In this document: in pieces, positions 1 to 9,575 of the stretch | Layout: the number at the start of each line of letters is the position of its first letter | Position numbering within the stretch: the stretch's first letter is position 1 | NCBI GenBank assembly: GCA_009668205.1 | Contig: WJYM01000003.1 | Coordinates: 248,001-312,000 of the forward strand | Direction of reading: 5' to 3' | Length of the DNA stretch: 64,000 nucleotides | Source: Enterobacteriaceae bacterium RIT691 | GTDB taxonomy: Bacteria; Pseudomonadota; Gammaproteobacteria; Enterobacterales; Enterobacteriaceae | Notes under the pieces: model-generated | Databases searched by the model: none | What the model was told of the DNA's origin: nothing | What the model saw: the letters and a program-made list of their open reading frames with translations, nothing else | Position numbers and translations under genes: made by a program

Positions 1-113
1 GGATGATCACCCAAACACTGAACGAACTGCGCCGACGCGGCGGCGGTTTTGGGCTGGTTACCGCCTGCGCGGCAGGGGGTCTTGGTGCGGCAATGGTTCT
101 GGAGGCTGAATAA
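1..113 (+). CDS. fadI: FadI C-terminus (3-ketoacyl-CoA thiolase, anaerobic beta-oxidation), truncated by window start
   Basis: Only the last 37 or so residues are present. They read through a Gly-rich segment ([17 protein letters not shown]) ending GAAMVLEAE, the typical C-terminus of thiolase-family enzymes, where the conserved Cys of the CAAGG motif is the second active-site cysteine. FadI is the thiolase subunit that pairs with FadJ in the anaerobic fatty-acid oxidation complex. Its stop codon TAA shares one base with the ATG of fadJ (TAATG), so the two are translationally coupled, as in E. coli. Confidence 0.95.
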   Translation, partial: MITQTLNELRRRGGGFGLVTACAAGGLGAAMVLEAE

Positions 114-2260
114 TGGAAATGACATCCGCTTTTACCCTGACGGAACGCCTCGATAACATTGCGGTTATCACGATTGACGTCCCGGGCGAGAAAATGAACA
201 CCCTGAAGGCCGAATTTGGCGTTCAGGTTCGGTCGATGCTTAAACAAATTCGTGAGAATAAAGCCCTCCGCGGCGTGGTATTCATTTCCGCAAAACCGGA
301 CAATTTTATCGCCGGTGCCGACATCAACATGATTGGCCGCTGTAAAACGGCCCAGGAAGCCGAAGCGCTGGCGCGCCAGGGCCAGCAAATTATGGCCGAG
401 ATCCATGCGTTACCGATCCCGGTGATTGCGGCGATTCATGGTGCCTGCCTCGGCGGTGGCCTTGAACTGGCACTGGCCTGTCACAGCCGTATCTGCACTG
501 ACGATAGTAAAACGGTGCTGGGGCTCCCGGAAGTGCAGTTAGGCTTACTGCCGGGGTCTGGCGGAACTCAGCGCCTGCCGCGTCTGGTGGGGATCAGCGC
601 GGCACTGGAGATGATTCTGACTGGGAAACAGCTGCGAGCTCGCCAGGCGCTGAAAGCCGGGCTGGTGGATGAAGTGGTTCCCCATTCCATTCTTCTGCAA
701 GCCGCAGTCGAGAGGGCGAAACAGGAGCGTCCTGCCAGCCGTCGATTGCCGGTACGTGAACGCCTGCTGGCGGGGCCTCTGGCGCGAAATCTGGTCTTCA
801 GCATGGCCGGGAAAAAGACCGAACAGAAAACCCACGGTAACTATCCGGCAGCGGAACGTATTCTCAACGTGCTGGAAACCGGGTTGTCCCACGGCAGCAC
901 CAGCGGTTATGAAGCGGAGGCCCGTGCCTTTGGCGAGCTGGCGATGACGCCACAATCCAGGGCGCTGCGGGCCATTTTCTTTGCCAGTACTGAAGTGAAA
1001 AAAGATCCCGGTGCGGACGCTGAGCCACAGCCATTACGCTCTGCGGCGGTGCTGGGCGGCGGTCTGATGGGCGGAGGCATTGCGTTTGTCACCGCCAGCA
1101 AAGCGAAATTGCCGGTCAGAATCAAAGACATCAATGCCAAAGGCATCAACCACGCGTTGAAGTACAGCTGGGAGCTGCTTGATAAAAAGGTGCGTCGCCG
1201 CCATATCAGAGCCAGTGAACGCGACAGTCAGCTGGCGCTGATTTCGGGCAGCACAAGCTATCAGGGGTTCGCTCATCGCGACGTAGTGATTGAGGCCGTA
1301 TTTGAGGATTTAACCCTCAAACAGCAGATGGTGGCCGACGTTGAAGCCCATTTTGCCCCGCACACCATTTTTGCGTCGAATACGTCATCGCTGCCGATTG
1401 GTGATATTGCCGCGCAGGCGCAGCGTCCGGAGCAGGTTATTGGCCTGCATTTCTTCAGCCCGGTAGAGAAAATGCCGCTGGTGGAGATCATTCCTCACGC
1501 AGGGACTTCGGCAACGACCATTGCCACTACCGTGAAGCTGGCGAAACAGCTGGGTAAAACCCCGGTGGTCGTGGCGGATAAAGCCGGTTTTTACGTTAAC
1601 CGTATTCTTGCGCCTTACATCAATGAAGCGATGCGGTTGCTGACGGAAGGCGCAGGCATCGGGGAGATTGATGATGCGCTGGTAAAATTTGGCTTCCCGG
1701 TGGGCCCAATCCAACTTTTGGATGAGGTGGGGATTGATACCGGGACTAAAATAATTCCTGTACTGGAGCAGGCTTACGGAGATCGTTTTAGTCCGCCTGC
1801 AAATATCATTAGTGCAATATTGAACGACGATCGCAAAGGCAGAAAAAATGGTCGCGGTTTCTATCTTTACGATCCAAAAGGGCGTAAAAGCAAAAAACAA
1901 CCTGACCCTGCAATTGACAAGCTTATTGGCAGTGGACAGAAAGCGACGCTTTCCCGGCAGCAAATTGCCGAGCGTTGCGTGATGATGATGCTTAACGAAG
2001 CTGCTCGCTGTTTCGATGAACACGTTATCCGTAGCGCCCGCGATGGCGACATTGGCGCCGTCTTTGGTATTGGTTTTCCGCCGTTTTTGGGCGGCCCGTT
2101 CCGCTATATGGATACCCTCGGTGCGGGAGAGGTCGTGGCGATTCTGCAACGCCTGACAGCCCAGTATGGGCCACGGTTCACGCCGTGCGATGCCTTAACA
2201 AGGATGGCAGAAAAGGGCCTGACCTTTTGGCCCGACAATGCAACTGAAACGTTGAGTTGA
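113..2260 (+). CDS. fadJ: FadJ, multifunctional fatty-acid oxidation complex alpha subunit (anaerobic)
   Basis: 715 residues, the normal FadJ length (714 in E. coli). The N-terminal crotonase domain (about 1-190) carries the oxyanion-hole segment ACLGGGLEL with Glu118 and the catalytic GLPEVQLG with Glu140. The 3-hydroxyacyl-CoA dehydrogenase part starts near residue 310 with the NAD-binding loop [13 protein letters not shown], followed by the [15 protein letters not shown] signature. It performs enoyl-CoA hydration and 3-hydroxyacyl-CoA oxidation, passing the product to FadI. The start ATG overlaps the fadI stop. No clear terminator follows; a 194-base gap separates it from sixA. Confidence 0.97.
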   Translation: MEMTSAFTLTERLDNIAVITIDVPGEKMNTLKAEFGVQVRSMLKQIRENKALRGVVFISAKPDNFIAGADINMIGRCKTAQEAEALARQGQQIMAEIHALPIPVIAAIHGACLGGGLELALACHSRICTDDSKTVLGLPEVQLGLLPGSGGTQRLPRLVGISAALEMILTGKQLRARQALKAGLVDEVVPHSILLQAAVERAKQERPASRRLPVRERLLAGPLARNLVFSMAGKKTEQKTHGNYPAAERILNVLETGLSHGSTSGYEAEARAFGELAMTPQSRALRAIFFASTEVKKDPGADAEPQPLRSAAVLGGGLMGGGIAFVTASKAKLPVRIKDINAKGINHALKYSWELLDKKVRRRHIRASERDSQLALISGSTSYQGFAHRDVVIEAVFEDLTLKQQMVADVEAHFAPHTIFASNTSSLPIGDIAAQAQRPEQVIGLHFFSPVEKMPLVEIIPHAGTSATTIATTVKLAKQLGKTPVVVADKAGFYVNRILAPYINEAMRLLTEGAGIGEIDDALVKFGFPVGPIQLLDEVGIDTGTKIIPVLEQAYGDRFSPPANIISAILNDDRKGRKNGRGFYLYDPKGRKSKKQPDPAIDKLIGSGQKATLSRQQIAERCVMMMLNEAARCFDEHVIRSARDGDIGAVFGIGFPPFLGGPFRYMDTLGAGEVVAILQRLTAQYGPRFTPCDALTRMAEKGLTFWPDNATETLS

Positions 2261-2454
2261 GGTCAAAGAAAGGTAAATCCGGACAATCTGTAATGCTGGT
2301 AAATGGCTATTTTGTAAACAGAGATTGACTATACTTACGCCATTGAGGTAAAAAACAGCGTTTCATTCATTGAATGGATCAGGCACAATGCCCGGCCATC
2401 AGGTAGACCACTCAGGTTTATGTTGATGCTTCTGGTTAACAAAAGCGGTGCAAT

Positions 2455-2940
2455 ATGCAAGTTTTCATTATGCGTCACGGCGACGCTGCCCTCGATGCAG
2501 CCAGTGACTCGGTTCGTCCTCTTACCACCTGTGGTTGTGATGAATCTCGTCAAATGGCGAACTGGCTGAAAGGTCAAAAAGTGGATATCGAACGCGTACT
2601 GGTCAGCCCGTTCCTGCGAGCAGAACAGACGCTGAATGTGGTAGGGGAGTGCATGAACCTGCCTAAGGCTGTCGATGTCTTGCCGGAACTCACGCCTTGC
2701 GGCGATGTCGGTCTGGTCAGCGCTTATCTGCAGGCTCTGGCGAATGAAGGTGTGGCCTCTGCGCTGGTGATTTCTCACCTGCCGCTGGTCGGCTACCTGG
2801 TCTCCGAACTCTGCCCAGGCGAAACACCGCCGATGTTCTCCACATCAGGGATTGCCAACGTCACGCTGGATGCGGACGGTCAGGGTCATTTCAATTGGCA
2901 GATGAGTCCGTGCAATCTGAAGATGGCAAAAGCCATCTGA
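2455..2940 (+). CDS. sixA: SixA, phosphohistidine phosphatase
   Basis: 161 residues, identical in length to E. coli SixA. The N-terminus MQVFIMRHGDA holds the RHG signature of the histidine phosphatase superfamily, with His8 as the phospho-acceptor; a second conserved His lies in the SHLPLVGYL segment. Family knowledge: SixA dephosphorylates the HPt domain of ArcB and the nitrogen phosphotransferase protein NPr. It appears to have its own promoter: a TTGACT at 2325 followed 18 bases later by an A/T-rich TAAAAA is a moderate candidate. A terminator follows directly. In K-12 a fimbrial cluster lies between sixA and smrB; here it is missing. Confidence 0.95.
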   Translation: MQVFIMRHGDAALDAASDSVRPLTTCGCDESRQMANWLKGQKVDIERVLVSPFLRAEQTLNVVGECMNLPKAVDVLPELTPCGDVGLVSAYLQALANEGVASALVISHLPLVGYLVSELCPGETPPMFSTSGIANVTLDADGQGHFNWQMSPCNLKMAKAI

Positions 2941-3001
2941 TCGTTATCGCAGGCCTGGCAAACGACATGCTGCCGGGCAATCTGCAATAAAAAACGCGAA
3001 G

Positions 3002-3035
3002 GGCGGGATAACGTTTCCCGCCTTTTTCTTTTTTT
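3002..3035 (+). terminator. Rho-independent terminator after sixA
   Basis: A six-pair GC stem (GGCGGG at 3002-3007, CCCGCC at 3017-3022) with a 9-base loop is followed by TTTTTCTTTTTTT. The T tract runs into the stop codon of the convergent smrB gene. Confidence 0.9.
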
Positions 3036-3585
3036 AAGGCAGCTCCGGTGGCTGCCACTCTTCCACTTCTATCAGCACCAGCAATGCGGCATCGCCGCCG
3101 TACTCTTTGGGTGCCTGATGAAAAGCCATGACGTGCGGATGCTGAGCCAGCCACAGCGGCGTTTGCTGTTTAAGAATGTGCTTTCCATGCCCGTGCATCA
3201 CGCAGGCGCAAAACACATGTTCGCGACGGCAGGCGGCAATTAGCGCCCCCAGCTCCTGCTTGGCCTGCATTTGAGTCAGCCCGTGCAAATCCAGGAATAG
3301 CTCAGGGGAGTAATCGCCGCGGCGCAGCTTTTTCGCTTCAAAATGACTCACGCCTTCGCGGGTGTACTTCACCGCGCCTTCCGTATTCAATAATGGCTGA
3401 AACTCGTCTGAAAAATAGTGGCTGTTGTCGGCCTGTTCCTGAATCAGACGTTTAACCGGTACTTCGCTGATTTTTTTACGCGCCGGACGATGGACGATGG
3501 TGTCCTGCTTAATTTTACGGGTGCCGGTCATCAGCTGGCGAAACAGCGTCTGATCCTCCTCGTTGAGTGCCTCTTTCTTCTTCAT
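3034..3585 (-). CDS. smrB: SmrB, ribosome rescue endonuclease (Smr domain)
   Basis: 183 residues, the same length as E. coli SmrB (formerly YfcN). The C-terminal Smr domain (about 95-180) shows [12 protein letters not shown] near its start and the [12 protein letters not shown] motif, both diagnostic. The N-terminal extension with basic residues and YFSDEF is also typical. Family knowledge: SmrB is recruited to collided ribosomes and cleaves the mRNA between them, feeding tmRNA rescue. It is divergent from prmB, a ribosomal-protein methyltransferase, and convergent with sixA, whose terminator overlaps its stop codon. Confidence 0.95.
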   Translation of the reverse strand: MKKKEALNEEDQTLFRQLMTGTRKIKQDTIVHRPARKKISEVPVKRLIQEQADNSHYFSDEFQPLLNTEGAVKYTREGVSHFEAKKLRRGDYSPELFLDLHGLTQMQAKQELGALIAACRREHVFCACVMHGHGKHILKQQTPLWLAQHPHVMAFHQAPKEYGGDAALLVLIEVEEWQPPELP

Positions 3586-3751
3586 CGTCTCTTTCTCGTT
3601 TTCGCTTTTCGACAGTTTACCCGACGGATGCCGCTTACGGGCAGGGAAAACGCATTTTTTCCTCCGCGCTCAGGCGCAAGAATGCTGATTTATCGGCGTC
3701 ATCGTGGCAAACTAGCCGCCGAATTTCAGCGAGCATGCCCTGGAGGGGAAA

Positions 3752-4684
3752 GTGGATAAAATTTTTGTCGATGAAGCAGTCAGTGAGCTGCAAACCATTC
3801 AGGACATGTTGCGTTGGGCGGTCAGCCGCTTCAGCGCTGCGGGCATCTGGTACGGTCATGGTACCGACAACCCATGGGATGAAGCCGTCCAACTGGTGCT
3901 TCCGTCACTCTATTTACCGCTGGATATTCCAGAAGACATGCGCGCAGCGCGTCTGACCTCCAGTGAAAAACACCGCATTGTTGAGCGTGTGATCCGCCGC
4001 GTGAACGAGCGTATCCCGGTTTCTTACCTGACCAACAAAGCCTGGTTCTGCGGACATGAGTTTTATGTGGATGAGCGCGTGCTGGTGCCGCGTTCCCCTA
4101 TTGGCGAACTGATCAACAACCGTTTTGCGGGCCTGGTTTCACGCCAGCCTGAGCATATTCTGGATATGTGTACTGGCAGCGGCTGCATTGCGATTGCCTG
4201 CGCGTATGCCTTCCCGGAAGCGGAAGTCGACGGCGTGGATATCTCTCCGGACGCGCTGGCGGTGGCTGAGCACAACATCGAAGAACATGGCCTGATCCAT
4301 CACGTGACGCCAATTCGCTCTGACCTGTTCCGCGACCTGCCGAAAGTGCAGTACGACCTGATTGTCACCAATCCGCCGTATGTTGATGCCGAAGATATGG
4401 ACGATCTGCCGAGCGAATACCGCCACGAGCCCGAACTGGGTCTGGCATCAGGCACCGATGGCCTGAAGCTGACGCGCCGCATCCTGGGCTGTGCCCCGGA
4501 TTACCTGAGCGACGACGGCATTCTGATTTGTGAAGTCGGTAACAGCATGGTACATCTGATGGAGCAGTATCCTGACGTTCCGTTCACCTGGCTTGAGTTT
4601 GATAACGGCGGTGACGGCGTCTTTATGCTCACCAAAGCGCAGCTTCTGGCTGCCCGCGAACACTTCAGCATCTATAAAGACTAA
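3752..4684 (+). CDS. prmB: PrmB, ribosomal protein uL3 N5-glutamine methyltransferase
   Basis: 310 residues, equal to E. coli PrmB. SAM-binding motif I is [12 protein letters not shown] (138-149); the glutamine/adenine-N-methyltransferase signature NPPY is at 207-210. It methylates a glutamine of ribosomal protein L3. The start is GTG at 3752, preceded by GGAGGGG at 3742-3748; this gives the conserved N-terminus [10 protein letters not shown]. It opens a run of same-strand genes continuing with aroC after only 22 bases. Confidence 0.96.
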   Translation: MDKIFVDEAVSELQTIQDMLRWAVSRFSAAGIWYGHGTDNPWDEAVQLVLPSLYLPLDIPEDMRAARLTSSEKHRIVERVIRRVNERIPVSYLTNKAWFCGHEFYVDERVLVPRSPIGELINNRFAGLVSRQPEHILDMCTGSGCIAIACAYAFPEAEVDGVDISPDALAVAEHNIEEHGLIHHVTPIRSDLFRDLPKVQYDLIVTNPPYVDAEDMDDLPSEYRHEPELGLASGTDGLKLTRRILGCAPDYLSDDGILICEVGNSMVHLMEQYPDVPFTWLEFDNGGDGVFMLTKAQLLAAREHFSIYKD

Positions 4685-4706
4685 TTAAAATTCGAGCGGA
4701 GCTGTG

Positions 4707-5792
4707 ATGGCAGGAAACACAATTGGACAACTCTTTCGCGTAACCACCTTTGGCGAATCCCACGGTGTGGCCCTTGGCTGCATCGTCGATGGCGTACCGC
4801 CGGGTATTCCGCTGACGGAAGCCGATCTGCAACATGATTTGGACCGCCGTCGTCCGGGAACCTCGCGCTATACCACTCAGCGTCGCGAACCGGATCAGGT
4901 CAAAATTCTCTCCGGTGTTTTCGACGGTGTGACCACCGGCACCAGCATTGGTCTGCTGATTGAAAACACCGACCAGCGTTCGCAGGATTACAGCGCGATT
5001 AAGGACGTGTTCCGTCCGGGTCACGCTGATTACACCTACGAGCAGAAATATGGCCTGCGCGACTATCGCGGCGGCGGACGTTCTTCTGCCCGTGAAACCG
5101 CCATGCGCGTGGCGGCAGGGGCGATTGCCAAAAAATACCTGGCCGAGAAATTCGGCATTGTTATCCGCGGCTGCATGACTCAAATGGGCGACATCCCGCT
5201 GGCGATCAAAGACTGGGATCAGGTGGAACAGAACCCGTTTTTCTGCCCGGATCCAGACAAAATCGACGCGCTTGATGAACTGATGCGCGGCCTGAAAAAA
5301 GAAGGCGATTCGATTGGGGCTAAAATCACCGTCGTCGCTGATGGCGTGCCTCCGGGCCTTGGCGAACCGGTATTTGACCGCCTCGATGCGGACATTGCCC
5401 ATGCGCTGATGAGCATCAATGCGGTGAAAGGCGTGGAAATTGGCGATGGCTTTGGGGTCGTAAGTCTGCGCGGCAGTGAAAACCGTGACGAAATCACCAA
5501 AGAAGGGTTCCAGAGCAACCATGCCGGTGGCGTACTGGGCGGGATCAGCAGCGGGCAGCAAATTATTGCCCACATGGCGCTGAAACCCACCTCGAGCATC
5601 ACCGTGCCGGGCCGCACGATCAACCGTTTTGGTGAAGAAGTCGAAATGATCACCAAAGGCCGTCACGATCCTTGTGTAGGGATCCGCGCAGTCCCGATCG
5701 CAGAAGCGATGCTGGCGATTGTGCTGATGGATCATCTGCTGCGCCAGCGTGCGCAAAATGCGGATGTGACCACTACGCTTCCTCGCTGGTAA
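4707..5792 (+). CDS. aroC: AroC, chorismate synthase
   Basis: 361 residues, as in E. coli. It starts [20 protein letters not shown], which includes the chorismate synthase signature 1 (GESHG). Later family segments are [20 protein letters not shown] and the C-terminal [18 protein letters not shown]. The enzyme converts EPSP to chorismate using reduced FMN, the last step of the shikimate pathway. The ATG at 4707 is preferred over a GTG three bases upstream because it gives the family N-terminus and better spacing from the AGCGGAG sequence. Confidence 0.98.
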   Translation: MAGNTIGQLFRVTTFGESHGVALGCIVDGVPPGIPLTEADLQHDLDRRRPGTSRYTTQRREPDQVKILSGVFDGVTTGTSIGLLIENTDQRSQDYSAIKDVFRPGHADYTYEQKYGLRDYRGGGRSSARETAMRVAAGAIAKKYLAEKFGIVIRGCMTQMGDIPLAIKDWDQVEQNPFFCPDPDKIDALDELMRGLKKEGDSIGAKITVVADGVPPGLGEPVFDRLDADIAHALMSINAVKGVEIGDGFGVVSLRGSENRDEITKEGFQSNHAGGVLGGISSGQQIIAHMALKPTSSITVPGRTINRFGEEVEMITKGRHDPCVGIRAVPIAEAMLAIVLMDHLLRQRAQNADVTTTLPRW

Positions 5793-5816
5793 AACACTCC
5801 AGGGACATGCGGGAAA

Positions 5817-6641
5817 ATGAACAAAACCGTTATCGCGCTGCTGGCATTATTCGCCAGTAGCGTCACCTTCGCCGCCACGCCGTGGCAGAAGATTACGCAG
5901 CCGATTCCCGGTACGGCACAGTCGATAGGCGCTTTCGCCAACGGCTGTATCGTGGGGGCAAATCCGTTGCCGCTCCAGTCTGATGATTATCAGGTGATGC
6001 GCACCGATCAGCGTCGCTACTTTGGTCACCCTGATCTGCTTCAGTTCATCCAGCGTCTGAGCCGCCAGGTTCATAATTCCGGGATGGGTATCCTGCTGAT
6101 TGGCGATATGGGGATGCCCGCGGGCGGGCGTTTTAACGGCGGTCACGCCAGCCATCAAAGTGGGCTGGACGTGGACATTTTCCTGCAGCTTCCTCAAACG
6201 CGCTGGACCTCGGCGCAGTTGCTGAAACCGCAGGCGCTGGATCTGGTGGCCGCAGACGGCAAGCACGTGAAGACGGCACTGTGGACACCGCAAATCAGCA
6301 ATCTGATTAAGCGTGCTGCAGAAGATAACGACGTGACGCGCATTTTCGTGAATCCAGCCATTAAGCAGCAGCTCTGCCTTGATGCTGGCACCGATCGGGA
6401 CTGGTTGCGTAAAGTGCGTCCGTGGTTCCAGCATCGTGCTCACATGCACGTACGCCTGCGCTGCCCGGCAGGCAGCCTTGAATGTGAAGATCAGGCTGCA
6501 CCACCGGCTGGCGACGGCTGTGGTGCGGAGCTACAAAGCTGGTTCGAACCGCCAAAGCCAGGCTCAAGCAAACCGGTGAAGAAGACGCCGCCACCGCTGC
6601 CGCCTTCCTGTCAGGCGCTACTGGATGAGCACGCACTCTGA
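5817..6641 (+). CDS. mepA: MepA, penicillin-insensitive murein endopeptidase
   Basis: 274 residues, same as E. coli MepA. A signal peptide ([20 protein letters not shown]) targets it to the periplasm. LAS-family metallopeptidase motifs are [17 protein letters not shown], which holds the zinc ligands His and Asp, and HRAHMHVRL with the third zinc-ligand His. It cleaves D-Ala-meso-DAP cross-links in peptidoglycan. The tail is Pro/Lys-rich ([13 protein letters not shown]), as in the E. coli protein. Its TGA overlaps the ATG of yfcA by one base. Confidence 0.96.
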   Translation: MNKTVIALLALFASSVTFAATPWQKITQPIPGTAQSIGAFANGCIVGANPLPLQSDDYQVMRTDQRRYFGHPDLLQFIQRLSRQVHNSGMGILLIGDMGMPAGGRFNGGHASHQSGLDVDIFLQLPQTRWTSAQLLKPQALDLVAADGKHVKTALWTPQISNLIKRAAEDNDVTRIFVNPAIKQQLCLDAGTDRDWLRKVRPWFQHRAHMHVRLRCPAGSLECEDQAAPPAGDGCGAELQSWFEPPKPGSSKPVKKTPPPLPPSCQALLDEHAL

Positions 6642-7450
6642 TGGAACATTTCACTGAGTTGTTTATGGTGTCACCGCTGATGCTGGTGGCACTTTTCTTT
6701 GTCGCACTGCTGGCCGGTTTTATCGACTCGCTGGCGGGCGGCGGTGGGCTGTTAACCGTTCCAGCGCTGCTGGCGGTTGGGATGTCTCCGGCAAATGCAC
6801 TGGCCACCAATAAGCTGCAGGCCTGCGGCGGGTCACTGTCGTCTTCGCTCTATTTTGTGCGCCGAAAGGTGGTTAATCTGGCGGACCAGAAGCTCAATAT
6901 TCTGATGACGTTTATCGGCTCGATGAGCGGCGCGTTGCTGGTTCAGCATGTGCAATCCGATATTCTGCGCCAAATTTTACCGCTGCTGGTGATTGGGATT
7001 GGCCTCTATTTCCTGCTGATGCCAAAGCTTGGCGAAGAAGACCGACAGCGCCGCCTGCACGGGCTGCCGTTTGCGTTGATAGCCGGCGGTTGCGTCGGTT
7101 TCTACGATGGTTTCTTTGGCCCGGGTGCCGGCTCTTTCTACGCGTTGGCGTTCGTGACGCTTGCCGGATTTAACCTGGCAAAATCCACCGCTCACGCCAA
7201 AGTATTAAATGCCACCTCCAACGTAGGGGGGCTGCTGCTGTTTATTCTTGGCGGCAAAGTGATCTGGGCCACCGGTTTCGTGATGATGGCTGGCCAATTT
7301 TTAGGCGCGCGAATGGGATCGCGGCTGGTGCTCAGCAAAGGACAAAAGCTGATCCGGCCTATGATTGTTATCGTTTCGGCGGTAATGAGCGCTAAACTTC
7401 TTTATGACAGCCATGGGGCTGCAATTCTCCAGTGGTTGGGAATTCATTAA
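6641..7450 (+). CDS. yfcA: YfcA, TSUP-family membrane transporter
   Basis: 269 residues, matching E. coli YfcA. The protein is strongly hydrophobic with about eight predicted membrane segments, and has the TauE/SafE (TSUP) hallmarks GFIDSLAGGGGLLTVPALLA near the N-terminus and the repeat-like GFYDGFFGPGAGSF in the second half. TSUP proteins export or import organosulfur compounds or anions; the substrate of YfcA is not known. It overlaps mepA and epmC by one base at either end, so it is inside an operon. Confidence 0.92.
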   Translation: MEHFTELFMVSPLMLVALFFVALLAGFIDSLAGGGGLLTVPALLAVGMSPANALATNKLQACGGSLSSSLYFVRRKVVNLADQKLNILMTFIGSMSGALLVQHVQSDILRQILPLLVIGIGLYFLLMPKLGEEDRQRRLHGLPFALIAGGCVGFYDGFFGPGAGSFYALAFVTLAGFNLAKSTAHAKVLNATSNVGGLLLFILGGKVIWATGFVMMAGQFLGARMGSRLVLSKGQKLIRPMIVIVSAVMSAKLLYDSHGAAILQWLGIH

Positions 7451-7995
7451 TGCAACAGCAACACCATTTTCAGCAGCTGATCGATATCTTCGATGGCTGC
7501 TTTGCCGATGATTTTAATACCCGTCTGATTAAAGGCGACGACGAACCGATCTATCTTCCTGCTGATGACGAAGCGCCGTATAACCGCATCGTCTTCGCGC
7601 ACGGCTTTTATGCCAGCGGTCTGCACGAGATTTCGCACTGGTGTATCGCAGGCGCAGAGCGTCGCAAACTGGTCGATTTTGGCTACTGGTACTGCCCGGA
7701 CGGGCGTGACGCGATGACCCAGTGCAAGTTCGAAGATGTGGAAGTGAAACCGCAGGCCTTTGACTGGCTGTTTTGCGTGGCGGCAGGTTTCCCGTTTAAC
7801 GTCAGCTGTGACAACCTCGAAGGCGACTTCGAACCCGATCGCATCGTGTTCCAGCGCCGCGTGCATGCGCAGGTGATGGAATATCTGGAGAAAGGGATCC
7901 CGGAACGTCCGGCGCGCTTTATCAACGCGTTACAGAATTATTATCAAACGCCGACATTAAAGGCGGAACACTTCCCCTGGCCGGAAGACATTTGA
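7450..7995 (+). CDS. epmC: EpmC, elongation factor P hydroxylase
   Basis: 181 residues (E. coli EpmC, formerly YfcM, has 182). Conserved segments are FADDFNTRLIKGDDEPIYLP, HEISHWCIAG with likely metal-binding histidines and glutamate, and NLEGDFEPDRVVFQRRVH-like sequence at the C-terminus. EpmC hydroxylates the beta-lysylated lysine of EF-P, the last step of its maturation. The ATG at 7450 overlaps the yfcA stop (TAATG); an in-frame upstream GTG at 7432 lies inside yfcA and is not conserved. Confidence 0.94.
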   Translation: MQQQHHFQQLIDIFDGCFADDFNTRLIKGDDEPIYLPADDEAPYNRIVFAHGFYASGLHEISHWCIAGAERRKLVDFGYWYCPDGRDAMTQCKFEDVEVKPQAFDWLFCVAAGFPFNVSCDNLEGDFEPDRIVFQRRVHAQVMEYLEKGIPERPARFINALQNYYQTPTLKAEHFPWPEDI

Positions 7996-8009
7996 CTTGA
8001 GGAAAGAAG

Positions 8010-8285
8010 ATGATCGCAGAATTTGAATCACGCATTCTGGCGTTAATTGACGATATGGTGGAGCACGCCAGTGACGATGAACTGTTTGCCAGCGGTTATC
8101 TGCGCGGCCATTTGACGCTGGCGGTGGCGGAACTGGAAGCCGGTGACGACCACTCTGCGCAGGCGGTTTACGGTGAGGTGAGTCAGAGCCTGGCGAAGGC
8201 GATTCAGGCCGGTGAGCTGAACCCGCGCGACCAGGCGCTGGTGCTCGGGATGTGGGACACGCTGTTCCAGAAGGCGAAAGTCTGA
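8010..8285 (+). CDS. yfcL: YfcL family protein, function unknown
   Basis: 91 residues, acidic and mainly helical, 14 bases downstream of epmC with a GGAAAGAAG ribosome site. It matches E. coli YfcL in size and position. The sequence shows no catalytic motif; the pattern of acidic helix, [14 protein letters not shown] and a C-terminal [16 protein letters not shown] is family-conserved. In K-12 its neighbour is mnmC; here a carbohydrate island intervenes, starting just after a REP-like repeat. Confidence 0.88.
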   Translation: MIAEFESRILALIDDMVEHASDDELFASGYLRGHLTLAVAELEAGDDHSAQAVYGEVSQSLAKAIQAGELNPRDQALVLGMWDTLFQKAKV

Positions 8286-8291
8286 AGGATT

Positions 8292-8362
8292 GCCGGGTGG
8301 CAGCTTGCGCCTTACCCGGCCTACAAATTCCGTAGGCCCGGCAAGCGTAGCGCCGCCGGGCA
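8292..8362. repeat. REP/BIME-type palindromic repeat pair
   Basis: Two inverted GC-rich units face each other: GCCGGGTGGC...CCTTACCCGGCCTAC on the left, and GTAGGCCCGGCAAGCG...GCCGCCGGGCAA on the right, with AAATTCC between. This is the usual bipartite structure of an enterobacterial intergenic REP mosaic. It sits exactly between yfcL and the first carbohydrate island. Confidence 0.85.
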
Positions 8363-8375
8363 AAATTTGCCTTGC

Positions 8376-9566
8376 TTACCAGTAAATTGCCCAAATCTGG
8401 CGCAAACGCATCAACGCCTCAAGATAGAAGTAATCTCCCCAGCTGCAGCACTGGTCCACGCCTTTACCGCTCGCCATGTGGTACACCGAATGCTTCAGCA
8501 ACCCTTCGCAGGGTTCATCATCCTGAGCGAGGTAGTTGTCGGTCAACGATTTCACTATCCGTAGCGCCATCTCCTCGTAATGAGCACGATGAGGATCGAG
8601 CGTTGGCAGTGCTTTCACTAACTCGAGCAGGCCGCAGGCCGCAATCGCAGCCGCTGAGCTGTCGCGCACCGCATCGGTGCCCAGCAGCGCCAGGTCCCAA
8701 TGGCAGACGGAGTCTTCCGGCAGACGGTTGATAAAGTAGTGCGCCAGGCTGCGAGACAGTTCCACCTTGTTCTTATCGCCGGTGTGCAGATAGCTTAGCA
8801 GGAAGCCGTAAATGCCCCAGGCTTGTCCGCGTGACCAGCATGACGTATCGCTATAACCCTGATGCGTGTTGCCAAAGCGCGGCTCCCCGGTCACGACGTC
8901 CATGTAGTAAGTATGATACGTAGACGCATCTTCACGAACGATGTACTTCGCCGCTTGCTCTACGTGCGCTGTCGCCGCGTCTGCGTAGCGTGCATCACCC
9001 GTCTGCTCGCTCGCCCAATACAGCAGCGGCAGGTTCATATTGCAGTCGATGATCATTCGGCCTTGCTGTTCCGGATCGTTGAGATCGCCCCAGGCCTGAA
9101 TGATTTTAGCTTTGGCGTTAAAACGCTCCATCAACGCATCGGCAGCCTGCAGGGCGGAACGCCGCGCGGCTTCGTTGCCCGTCAGCCGCCATGCGCTGAC
9201 ACAGGAGAGTGAATAGAGAAAGCCCAGATCGTGGGTTGCCGTGTCAATGCGCTTATCAATACGTTCAGCAAAAGAGAGCAGCGTGCGCTCTGCGGCTTCA
9301 CGGTAGTGCGCTTTCCCGGTCATTTCCCAGGCCAGCCAGAGTTGGCCGGTCCAGAAGCTGGTCGTCCATTCCACGTTTTTGGTGCGCGGCCAGATGCCGT
9401 TTTCACAGGCCTCTCCGGGGAAGCTGTCGCCAAACTCGACGATGTTGCGGTCCAGTTTTTTTGTGACGCGTGTCAGTGCAGCATCCAGACTGTGGCGCAG
9501 TGCCTCACGGTCAATGGCAAACAGCTCAACGGGGCACAGCGGCTCGGTAACAACGGAAGCGGTCAT
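8376..9566 (-). CDS. GH88 family unsaturated glucuronyl hydrolase
   Basis: 396 residues, the normal GH88 size. An (alpha/alpha)6-barrel pattern is supported by WTTSFWTGQLWLAWE, THDLGFLYS, MIIDCNMNLPLLYWA, QGYSDTSCWSRGQAWGIYG, DSSAAAIAACGLLEL and the C-terminal WGDYFYLEALMR. Asp113 and Asp174 align with the two catalytic aspartates of Bacillus UGL (88 and 149), with the same spacing of 61. These enzymes release the delta-4,5-unsaturated uronic acid left by polysaccharide lyases. There is no signal peptide, so it acts in the cytoplasm. It is the last gene of a three-gene operon, 9 bases behind the symporter, with an AGGAGA ribosome site. Confidence 0.9.
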   Translation of the reverse strand: MTASVVTEPLCPVELFAIDREALRHSLDAALTRVTKKLDRNIVEFGDSFPGEACENGIWPRTKNVEWTTSFWTGQLWLAWEMTGKAHYREAAERTLLSFAERIDKRIDTATHDLGFLYSLSCVSAWRLTGNEAARRSALQAADALMERFNAKAKIIQAWGDLNDPEQQGRMIIDCNMNLPLLYWASEQTGDARYADAATAHVEQAAKYIVREDASTYHTYYMDVVTGEPRFGNTHQGYSDTSCWSRGQAWGIYGFLLSYLHTGDKNKVELSRSLAHYFINRLPEDSVCHWDLALLGTDAVRDSSAAAIAACGLLELVKALPTLDPHRAHYEEMALRIVKSLTDNYLAQDDEPCEGLLKHSVYHMASGKGVDQCCSWGDYFYLEALMRLRQIWAIYW

Positions 9567-9575
9567 GACATCTCC

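Noticed and set aside
4665-5756. Minus-strand open frame (363 codons) antisense to aroC
   Set aside because: Antisense shadow; His/Arg-rich with no recognisable family.
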